From contig NW_027327638.1 of assembly GCF_047675955.1 (NCBI RefSeq), positions 1 to 64,000 of the forward strand: a stretch of DNA of 64,000 bases, written 5' to 3'. The number at the start of each line of letters is the position of its first letter. Within the stretch, counting starts at the first letter, position 1. Positions 50,301 to 61,700 of this stretch are shown piece after piece. The notes beneath the pieces were generated by a model that ran no database searches, was not told the origin of the DNA, and worked only from the letters and a program-made list of their open reading frames with translations. Source of the stretch: Chlorocebus sabaeus (taxonomy: Eukaryota > Chordata > Mammalia > Primates > Cercopithecidae). Made by a program: the position numbers and the translations under genes.

Positions 50301-53045
50301 TTTGAGAAACTGTTTTGCGTACCGTTAATTCATCTCACAGAGTTATAGCTTTCCCCTCAAGAAGCCGTTCATTAAGACTGTTGTTGTGAAATTTGCAAAA
50401 TGATATTTGGAAGCTCATAGAGGGCTATGGTGAAAATGGAAATATCTTCAGTTAAAAACTGGAGAGAAGCTTTCTGAGAAACTGCTTTGTGTTCTGTTAA
50501 TTCATACACAGAGTTACACCTTTCCTATCACGAATCCTTTCGCTAAGACTGTTCTTGTGGAGTTTACAAAGTGATATTTGGAAGCCCATAGAGGGGTACG
50601 GTTAAAAAGGAAATTTCCTCACATAAAAACTGGAAAGAAGCTTTCTGAGAAACTGCTTTGTGTTTTGTTAATTCATCTCACAGTATTACAGCTCTACCCT
50701 CAAGAAGCCCTTCACTAAGACTGTTCTTCTGGAATTTCCAAAGAGATATTTGGAAGCCCATAGAGCGCTATGGTGAAAAAGGAAATATCTTCAGTTAAAA
50801 ACTGGAGAGAAGCTTTCTGAGAAACTTCTTTGTGTTCTGTTAATTCATGCACAGAGTTACAGCTTTCCTATCAAGAATCCTTTCGCTAAGACTGTTCTTG
50901 TGGAGTTTACAAAGTGATATTTGGAAGCCCATAGAGGGGTACGTTTAAAAAGGAAATTTCCTCACATAAAAACTGGAAAGAAGTTTTCTGAGAAACTGCT
51001 TTGTGTTCTGTTAATTCATCTCACAGAGTTACAGCTTACCCCTCAAGAAGCATTTCGCTAAGACTGTTCTTGTGGAATTTGCAATGTGATATTTGGAAGC
51101 CCATGGAGGGATATGGTGAAAAAGGAAATATCTTCAATTAAAAACTGGAAAGAAGCTTTCTGAGAAACTGCTTTGTTTTCTGTTAATTCATCTCACAGAG
51201 TTTCAGCTTTCCCCTCCAGATGTCTTTCGCTAAGACGGTTCTCGTGGAATTTGCAAAGTGATATTTGGAAGCCGTGAGAGGGCTATGGTGTAAAAGGAAA
51301 TGTCCTCGGATCAAAAATGGAAAGAAGCTTTCCAACAAACTGTTTTGTGTTCTGTTAATTTATCTGGCAGTGTTTCAGCTTTCCCCTCAAGAAGCCGTTC
51401 GCTAAGACTGTTCTTGTGGAATTTGCAAAGTGATATTTGAAAGCCCGTCGAGTTCTATGGTGAAAAAGGAAATACCTTCAGTTAAAAACTGGAAAGAAAC
51501 TTTCTGAGAAACTGCTTTGTATTCTGTTAATTCACCTCACAGAGTTTCAGCTTTCCCCTCTAGAAGCCTTTCGCTAAGACTGTTCTTGTGGAATTTGCAA
51601 AGTGATATTTGTAAGCCCATAGAAGTCGATGGTGAAAACGTAAATATCCTAAGATAAAAACTGAAAAGATCCATTCTGAGAAACTGCTTTGTGTTTTGTT
51701 AATTCATCTCACAGAGTTACAGGTTTCCCTTCAAGAAGCCTTTCGCTAAGACAGTTCTTGTGGAATATGCAAAGTGATATTTGGAAGCTCATAGTGACCT
51801 ATAGTGAAAAAGGATATATCTTCAGTTAAAAACTGAAAAGAAGCTTTCTGAGAAACTGCTTTGTGATATATGACTTCCACTCACTGAGTTACAGCTGTAT
51901 TTCGTAGAGCTGTTTGGCAGTCTTATTTCTGTGGAATCTGAGAACTCTTATTTCGGATCCCTTTGAAGACTGAAGGGCCAAAGGAAATATCCGTCGTTAA
52001 AGTTAGAAAGAAGCTTTCTGAGAAACTTCTTTGTGATTTGCGAATTCATTTCACAGAGTTACAGCTTTCCCCTCAAGAAGCCTTTCGCTAAGATTATTCT
52101 TGCACAATTTGAAAAATGATATTTGGAAGCCAATAGACGGCTATGGTGAAAACGAAATATCCTCCGATAAAAACTGGAAAGAAGCTTTCTGAGAAATTGC
52201 TTTGTGTTCTTTTAATTCATCTCACAGACTTACAGCTTTCCCCTCAGGAAGTCTTTCGCTAAGACTGTTCTTGTGGAATTTGAAATGTGATATTTGGTAG
52301 CCCATAGAGCGCTATGGAGAAAAGGAAATATCTTCAGATAAAAACTGTAAAGAACATTCCTGAGAAACTGCTTTGTGTTCTGTTAATTCACCTAACAGAG
52401 TTACAGCTTTCCCCTCTAGAAGCCTTTTGCTAAGACTGTTCTTGCTGTATTTTCAAAGTGATATTTGGAAGCCCATAGAGGGCTACGGTGAAAAAGGATA
52501 TAGCTTCAGTTAAAAACTGAAAGAGTCTTTCTGAGAAACGGTTTAGTATTATGTGACTTCCACTCACTGAGTTACAGCTCTATTTCCTAGAGCTGTTTGA
52601 TAGCCTTATTTCTATGGAATCGGAGAACTGTTATTTTGGATCCCTTTGAAGACTATAGGGCCAAAGGAAATATCTGCCGCTAAAAGTGAGAAAGAAGCTT
52701 TCTGAGAAACTTCTCTGAGATCTGTTAATTCATCTCACAGAGTTACAGCATTCCACTCAAGAAGCCTTTCGCTAGGACTGTTCTTTTTGAATTTGCAAAG
52801 TGATATTTCGAAGCCCATAGACGGCTGTGGTGAAAAGGGAAATACCTTCAGTTAAAAAATGGAAAGAAGCTTTCTAAGAAACTGCTTGGTGTTCTGTTAC
52901 TTCATCTCAAAGAGTTACAGCTTTACCCTCAAAAAGACTTTTGCTAAGACTCTTCTTGTGTAATACTCATAGTGATATTTGTAAGCCCTTATAGGGCTAT
53001 GGTGAAAAAGGAAATATCCTAAGATAAAAGCTGAAAAGAAGCTTT
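47385..53045 (+). repeat. 33-monomer HOR unit, copy 6 (apparent crossover product)
   Basis: Length 5,661 bp. It shares T at 48062 and T at 51670 with copy 7, and C at 51947 with copy 5. Its left part is thus copy-7-like and its right end copy-5-like, with the change between 51670 and 51947. m3 has GCAAAGTGAC near 47822, where copies 4, 5, 7 and 8 have GCAACGTGAC. Confidence 0.96.
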
Positions 53046-56000
53046 CTGAGAAACTGCTTTGTGTTCTGTTAATTCACCTCACAGAGTTACAGCTTTCCCC
53101 TTAAGAAGCCTTTCGCTAAGACTGTTCTTGTGGAATTTGCAGAGTGGTATTTGTAAGCCCATAGAGGGCTATGGTGAAAAAGGAAATATCCTAAGATAAA
53201 AACTGAAAAGAACATTTCTGAGAAACTGCTTTGTGATACGTGACTTCCACTCACTGAGTGAGAGCTATATGTCATAGAGCTGTTTGCTAACCTTATTTCT
53301 GTGGAATCTGAGAAGGGATAATTCGGTTCTCGTTGAAGACTATAGGGCCAAAGGAAATATCCGCCATAAACGTGAGAAAGAAGCTTTCTGAGAAACAGCT
53401 TTCTGATCTGTGAATTCATCCCACAGAGTTACAGCTTTCCCCTGAGGAAGCCTTTCGCTATGACTGTTCTTGTGGAATTTGCAACGTGACATTTCGAAGG
53501 CCATAGAGAGCTATGGTGAAAAGGAAATATCTTCGGTTTAAAACGGGAAAGAAGCTTTCTGAGACACTGCGTTGTGTTCTGTTAATTCATCTCACAAAGT
53601 TACAGCTTTCCCCTCACGAAGCCTTTCCCTAAGACTGTTCTTGTCGAATTTGGGAAGTGATATTTAGAAGCCTACAGAGGTCTACAGTGAAAAAGGAAAT
53701 AACCTAAGATAAAAACTGAAAATAAGCTTTCTGAAAAACTGCTTTGTGTTCTCTTAATTCATCTCACAGAGTTACAGCTTTCCTCTCAAGAATCCTTTCG
53801 CTAAGACTGTTCTTGTGCAATTTAGAACGTGATATTTAGAAGCCCATAGAGGGCTATGGAGAAAAAGGAAATGTCCTTAGATAAAAACTGGAAAGAAGCT
53901 TTCTGAGAAACTGCTTTGTGTTCTGTTAATTCATCTCACAGAGTTACAGCTTTCCCCTCGAGAAGCCTTTCGCTATGACTGTTCTTGTGTAATTCGCAAA
54001 GTAATATTTGGAAGCCCATATAGGGTTATGGTGAAAAAAGGAATATCTTCAGTTAGAAACTGTATAGAAGCTTTCTGAGAAACTGCTTTGTTTTCTGTTA
54101 AATCATCTCACAGTGTTACAGCTTTCCCCTCAAGAAGTCTTTCGTTAAGACTGTTCTTGTGGAATTTGCAAAGTGAAATTTGGAAGCCCATAGAGGGCTA
54201 TGGTGAAAAAGGAAATGTCCTCAGATGAAAACTAGAAAGAAGCTTCTTGAGAAACTACTTTGTGTTCCGTTAATTCATCTCACACAGTTACAGCTTTGCC
54301 CTCCAGAAACCGTTCATTAAGACCGTTCTTGTGGAATTTTCAAAGTGCTATTTGGAAACCCATAGGGGGCTATGGTGAAAAAGGAAATATCTTCAGTTAT
54401 AAACTGGAAAGAAGTTTTCTGAGAAACTGCTTTGTGTTCTGTTAATTCATCTGACAGTGTTACACCTTTCCCCTCAAGAAGCATTCCGCTAAGACTGTTC
54501 TTGTGGAATTTGCAAAGTGACATTTGGAAGCCCATAGAGGGCTGTGGTGAAAAAGAAATTTCCTAAGATAAGAACTGAAAAGAAGCTTTCTGAGAAACGA
54601 CTTTGTGTTCTGTTAATTCATCTTATAGAATTACAGCTTTCCCCTCAAGAAGTCGTTCAGTAAGACTGTTCTTGTGGAATTTGCAAAGTGATATTTGGAA
54701 GCCCATAGAGGACCATGGTGTAAAGGAAATATCTTCAGATAAAAACTGGAAAGTAGCTTTCTGAGAAATTGCTTTGTGTTCTGTTAATTCATCTCTCAGA
54801 ATTACGGCTTTCCCCTCAAGAAAACTTTCGCTAAAGCTGTTTTTGTGGAATTTGGAAAAAGGTATATGGAAAACCATAGAGATCTATGGTTAAAAAGAAA
54901 ATATCCTAAGATAAAAACTGAAAAGAAAATTTCTGAGAAACTGCTTTGTGTTCTCTGAATTCATCTCACAGACTTACAGCTTTCCCCTCAAGAAACCGTT
55001 CACTAAGACTGTCCTCGTTGATTTTGCAAAGTGATATTTGGAAGCCCATAGAGCGCTATGGGGAAAAAGGAAATATCTTCAGTTAAAAAGTGGAAAGAAC
55101 GTTTCTGAGAAACTGCTTTGTGTTCTGTTAATCCATCTCACAGAGGTACAGCATTCCCCTCAAGAAGTCGTTTACTAAGACTGTTCTTGTGAAATTTGCG
55201 AAGTGATATTTGGAAGTGCTTAGAGAACTATGGTGAAAAAGGAAATATCGTAAGGTAAAAACTGAAAAGAAGCTTTCTGAGAAACTGCTTTGTGTTTTGT
55301 TAATTCATCTCAGAGAGTTACAGCTTTCCGAACAAAAAGGCATTCACTAAGACTGATCTTGTGTTATTTTCAAATTGATATTTGGAAGCCCATAGAGGGC
55401 TATGGTGAAAAGGGAAATATCTTCAGTTAAAAACTGGAAAGAAGCTTTCTGAGAAACGGTTTTGTGTTCTCTTAGTTCATCTCACAGAGTTACAGCTTTC
55501 CCCTCAAGAAGCCTTTCACCAAGACTGTTCTTGTGGAATTTCCAAAGTGGTCTTTGGAAGTCCATACATCGCTATGGTGAAAAAGGATATAGCTTCAGTT
55601 AAAAAGTGAAAAGAAGCTTTCCGAGGAACTGCTTTGTGATATGTGATTTCCTGTCACTGAGAAACAGCTGTATTTCGTAGAACTGTTGGCTAGGCTTATT
55701 TCTGTGGAATCTGAGAAATGTTACTTCGGATCTCTTTGAAGACTATAGGTCCAAAGGAAATATCCGCCACTAAAAGTGTGAAAGAAGCTTTCTGAGAAAC
55801 TTCTTTGAGTTCTGTGAATTGATCTCACAGAGCTACAGTTTCCCCTCAAGAGGCCTTTCGCTAAGACTGTTCTCGTGGAATTTGCAAAGTGATATTTGGA
55901 AAACAATAGAGGGCTATGGTGAAAAAGGAAATATCCTAAGATAAAAACTGAAAAGAAGCTTTTTGAGAAACTGTTTTGCGTACCGTTAATTCATCTCACA

Positions 56001-58706
56001 GAGTTATAGCTTTCCCCTCAAGAAGCCGTTCATTAAGACTGTTGTTGTGAAATTTGCAAAATGATATTTGGAAGCTCATAGAGGGCTATGGTGAAAATGG
56101 AAATATCTTCAGTTAAAAACTGGAGAGAAGCTTTCTGAGAAACTGCTTTGTGTTCTGTTAATTCATACACAGAGTTACACCTTTCCTATCACGAATCCTT
56201 TCGCTAAGACTGTTCTTGTGGAGTTTACAAAGTGATATTTGGAAGCCCATAGAGGGGTACGGTTAAAAAGGAAATTTCCTCACATAAAAACTGGAAAGAA
56301 GCTTTCTGAGAAACTGCTTTGTGTTTTGTTAATTCATCTCACAGTATTACAGCTCTACCCTCAAGAAGCCCTTCACTAAGACTGTTCTTCTGGAATTTCC
56401 AAAGAGATATTTGGAAGCCCATAGAGCGCTATGGTGAAAAAGGAAATATCTTCAGTTAAAAACTGGAGAGAAGCTTTCTGAGAAACTTCTTTGTGTTCTG
56501 TTAATTCATGCACAGAGTTACAGCTTTCCTATCAAGAATCCTTTCGCTAAGACTGTTCTTGTGGAGTTTACAAAGTGATATTTGGAAGCCCATAGAGGGG
56601 TACGTTTAAAAAGGAAATTTCCTCACATAAAAACTGGAAAGAAGTTTTCTGAGAAACTGCTTTGTGTTCTGTTAATTCATCTCACAGAGTTACAGCTTAC
56701 CCCTCAAGAAGCATTTCGCTAAGACTGTTCTTGTGGAATTTGCAATGTGATATTTGGAAGCCCATGGAGGGATATGGTGAAAAAGGAAATATCTTCAATT
56801 AAAAACTGGAAAGAAGCTTTCTGAGAAACTGCTTTGTTTTCTGTTAATTCATCTCACAGAGTTTCAGCTTTCCCCTCCAGATGTCTTTCGCTAAGACGGT
56901 TCTCGTGGAATTTGCAAAGTGATATTTGGAAGCCGTGAGAGGGCTATGGTGTAAAAGGAAATGTCCTCGGATCAAAAATGGAAAGAAGCTTTCCAACAAA
57001 CTGTTTTGTGTTCTGTTAATTTATCTGGCAGTGTTTCAGCTTTCCCCTCAAGAAGCCGTTCGCTAAGACTGTTCTTGTGGAATTTGCAAAGTGATATTTG
57101 AAAGCCCGTCGAGTTCTATGGTGAAAAAGGAAATACCTTCAGTTAAAAACTGGAAAGAAACTTTCTGAGAAACTGCTTTGTATTCTGTTAATTCACCTCA
57201 CAGAGTTTCAGCTTTCCCCTCTAGAAGCCTTTCGCTAAGACTGTTCTTGTGGAATTTGCAAAGTGATATTTGTAAGCCCATAGAAGTCGATGGTGAAAAC
57301 GTAAATATCCTAAGATAAAAACTGAAAAGATCCATTCTGAGAAACTGCTTTGTGTTTTGTTAATTCATCTCACAGAGTTACAGGTTTCCCTTCAAGAAGC
57401 CTTTCGCTAAGACAGTTCTTGTGGAATATGCAAAGTGATATTTGGAAGCTCATAGTGACCTATAGTGAAAAAGGATATATCTTCAGTTAAAAACTGAAAA
57501 GAAGCTTTCTGAGAAACTGCTTTGTGATATATGACTTCCACTCACTGAGTTACAGCTGTATTTCGTAGAGCTGTTTGGCAGTCTTATTTCTGTGGAATCT
57601 GAGAACTGTTATTTCGGATCCCTTTGAAGACTGAAGGGCCAAAGGAAATATCCGTCGTTAAAGTTAGAAAGAAGCTTTCTGAGAAACTTCTTTGTGATTT
57701 GCGAATTCATTTCACAGAGTTACAGCTTTCCCCTCAAGAAGCCTTTCGCTAAGATTATTCTTGCACAATTTGAAAAATGATATTTGGAAGCCAATAGACG
57801 GCTATGGTGAAAACGAAATATCCTCCGATAAAAACTGGAAAGAAGCTTTCTGAGAAATTGCTTTGTGTTCTTTTAATTCATCTCACAGACTTACAGCTTT
57901 CCCCTCAGGAAGTCTTTCGCTAAGACTGTTCTTGTGGAATTTGAAATGTGATATTTGGTAGCCCATAGAGCGCTATGGAGAAAAGGAAATATCTTCAGAT
58001 AAAAACTGTAAAGAACATTCCTGAGAAACTGCTTTGTGTTCTGTTAATTCACCTAACAGAGTTACAGCTTTCCCCTCTAGAAGCCTTTTGCTAAGACTGT
58101 TCTTGCTGTATTTTCAAAGTGATATTTGGAAGCCCATAGAGGGCTACGGTGAAAAAGGATATAGCTTCAGTTAAAAACTGAAAGAGTCTTTCTGAGAAAC
58201 GGTTTAGTATTATGTGACTTCCACTCACTGAGTTACAGCTCTATTTCCTAGAGCTGTTTGATAGCCTTATTTCTATGGAATCGGAGAACTGTTATTTTGG
58301 ATCCCTTTGAAGACTATAGGGCCAAAGGAAATATCTGCCGCTAAAAGTGAGAAAGAAGCTTTCTGAGAAACTTCTCTGAGATCTGTTAATTCATCTCACA
58401 GAGTTACAGCATTCCACTCAAGAAGCCTTTCGCTAGGACTGTTCTTTTTGAATTTGCAAAGTGATATTTCGAAGCCCATAGACGGCTGTGGTGAAAAGGG
58501 AAATACCTTCAGTTAAAAAATGGAAAGAAGCTTTCTAAGAAACTGCTTGGTGTTCTGTTACTTCATCTCAAAGAGTTACAGCTTTACCCTCAAAAAGACT
58601 TTTGCTAAGACTCTTCTTGTGTAATACTCATAGTGATATTTGTAAGCCCTTATAGGGCTATGGTGAAAAAGGAAATATCCTAAGATAAAAGCTGAAAAGA
58701 AGCTTT
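53046..58706 (+). repeat. 33-monomer HOR unit, copy 7
   Basis: Length 5,661 bp, right-hand haplotype. It has T at 53723 (m4 end), T at 57331 (GATCC at the end of m25) and the common G in m27 (AACTGTTA). I saw no structural change against copy 6 or 8. Confidence 0.96.
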
Positions 58707-61700
58707 CTGAGAAACTGCTTTGTGTTCTGTTAATTCACCTCACAGAGTTACAGCTTTCCCCTTAAGAAGCCTTTCGCTAAGACTGTTCTTGTGGAATTTG
58801 CAGAGTGGTATTTGTAAGCCCATAGAGGGCTATGGTGAAAAAGGAAATATCCTAAGATAAAAACTGAAAAGAACATTTCTGAGAAACTGCTTTGTGATAC
58901 GTGACTTCCACTCACTGAGTGAGAGCTATATGTCATAGAGCTGTTTGCTAACCTTATTTCTGTGGAATCTGAGAAGGGATAATTCGGTTCTCGTTGAAGA
59001 CTATAGGGCCAAAGGAAATATCCGCCATAAACGTGAGAAAGAAGCTTTCTGAGAAACAGCTTTCTGATCTGTGAATTCATCCCACAGAGTTACAGCTTTC
59101 CCCTGAGGAAGCCTTTCGCTATGACTGTTCTTGTGGAATTTGCAACGTGACATTTCGAAGGCCATAGAGAGCTATGGTGAAAAGGAAATATCTTCGGTTT
59201 AAAACGGGAAAGAAGCTTTCTGAGACACTGCGTTGTGTTCTGTTAATTCATCTCACAAAGTTACAGCTTTCCCCTCACGAAGCCTTTCCCTAAGACTGTT
59301 CTTGTCGAATTTGGGAAGTGATATTTAGAAGCCTACAGAGGTCTACAGTGAAAAAGGAAATAACCTAAGATAAAAACTGAAAATAAGCTTTCTGAAAAAC
59401 TGCTTTGTGTTCTCTTAATTCATCTCACAGAGTTACAGCTTTCCTCTCAAGAATCCTTTCGCTAAGACTGTTCTTGTGCAATTTAGAACGTGATATTTAG
59501 AAGCCCATAGAGGGCTATGGAGAAAAAGGAAATGTCCTTAGATAAAAACTGGAAAGAAGCTTTCTGAGAAACTGCTTTGTGTTCTGTTAATTCATCTCAC
59601 AGAGTTACAGCTTTCCCCTCGAGAAGCCTTTCGCTATGACTGTTCTTGTGTAATTCGCAAAGTAATATTTGGAAGCCCATATAGGGTTATGGTGAAAAAA
59701 GGAATATCTTCAGTTAGAAACTGTATAGAAGCTTTCTGAGAAACTGCTTTGTTTTCTGTTAAATCATCTCACAGTGTTACAGCTTTCCCCTCAAGAAGTC
59801 TTTCGTTAAGACTGTTCTTGTGGAATTTGCAAAGTGAAATTTGGAAGCCCATAGAGGGCTATGGTGAAAAAGGAAATGTCCTCAGATGAAAACTAGAAAG
59901 AAGCTTCTTGAGAAACTACTTTGTGTTCCGTTAATTCATCTCACACAGTTACAGCTTTGCCCTCCAGAAACCGTTCATTAAGACCGTTCTTGTGGAATTT
60001 TCAAAGTGCTATTTGGAAACCCATAGGGGGCTATGGTGAAAAAGGAAATATCTTCAGTTATAAACTGGAAAGAAGTTTTCTGAGAAACTGCTTTGTGTTC
60101 TGTTAATTCATCTGACAGTGTTACACCTTTCCCCTCAAGAAGCATTCCGCTAAGACTGTTCTTGTGGAATTTGCAAAGTGACATTTGGAAGCCCATAGAG
60201 GGCTGTGGTGAAAAAGAAATTTCCTAAGATAAGAACTGAAAAGAAGCTTTCTGAGAAACGACTTTGTGTTCTGTTAATTCATCTTATAGAATTACAGCTT
60301 TCCCCTCAAGAAGTCGTTCAGTAAGACTGTTCTTGTGGAATTTGCAAAGTGATATTTGGAAGCCCATAGAGGACCATGGTGTAAAGGAAATATCTTCAGA
60401 TAAAAACTGGAAAGTAGCTTTCTGAGAAATTGCTTTGTGTTCTGTTAATTCATCTCTCAGAATTACGGCTTTCCCCTCAAGAAAACTTTCGCTAAAGCTG
60501 TTTTTGTGGAATTTGGAAAAAGGTATATGGAAAACCATAGAGATCTATGGTTAAAAAGAAAATATCCTAAGATAAAAACTGAAAAGAAAATTTCTGAGAA
60601 ACTGCTTTGTGTTCTCTGAATTCATCTCACAGACTTACAGCTTTCCCCTCAAGAAACCGTTCACTAAGACTGTCCTCGTTGATTTTGCAAAGTGATATTT
60701 GGAAGCCCATAGAGCGCTATGGGGAAAAAGGAAATATCTTCAGTTAAAAAGTGGAAAGAACGTTTCTGAGAAACTGCTTTGTGTTCTGTTAATCCATCTC
60801 ACAGAGGTACAGCATTCCCCTCAAGAAGTCGTTTACTAAGACTGTTCTTGTGAAATTTGCGAAGTGATATTTGGAAGTGCTTAGAGAACTATGGTGAAAA
60901 AGGAAATATCGTAAGGTAAAAACTGAAAAGAAGCTTTCTGAGAAACTGCTTTGTGTTTTGTTAATTCATCTCAGAGAGTTACAGCTTTCCGAACAAAAAG
61001 GCATTCACTAAGACTGATCTTGTGTTATTTTCAAATTGATATTTGGAAGCCCATAGAGGGCTATGGTGAAAAGGGAAATATCTTCAGTTAAAAACTGGAA
61101 AGAAGCTTTCTGAGAAACGGTTTTGTGTTCTCTTAGTTCATCTCACAGAGTTACAGCTTTCCCCTCAAGAAGCCTTTCACCAAGACTGTTCTTGTGGAAT
61201 TTCCAAAGTGGTCTTTGGAAGTCCATACATCGCTATGGTGAAAAAGGATATAGCTTCAGTTAAAAAGTGAAAAGAAGCTTTCCGAGGAACTGCTTTGTGA
61301 TATGTGATTTCCTGTCACTGAGAAACAGCTGTATTTCGTAGAACTGTTGGCTAGGCTTATTTCTGTGGAATCTGAGAAATGTTACTTCGGATCTCTTTGA
61401 AGACTATAGGTCCAAAGGAAATATCCGCCACTAAAAGTGTGAAAGAAGCTTTCTGAGAAACTTCTTTGAGTTCTGTGAATTGATCTCACAGAGCTACAGT
61501 TTCCCCTCAAGAGGCCTTTCGCTAAGACTGTTCTCGTGGAATTTGCAAAGTGATATTTGGAAAACAATAGAGGGCTATGGTGAAAAAGGAAATATCCTAA
61601 GATAAAAACTGAAAAGAAGCTTTTTGAGAAACTGTTTTGCGTACCGTTAATTCATCTCACAGAGTTATAGCTTTCCCCTCAAGAAGCCGTTCATTAAGAC

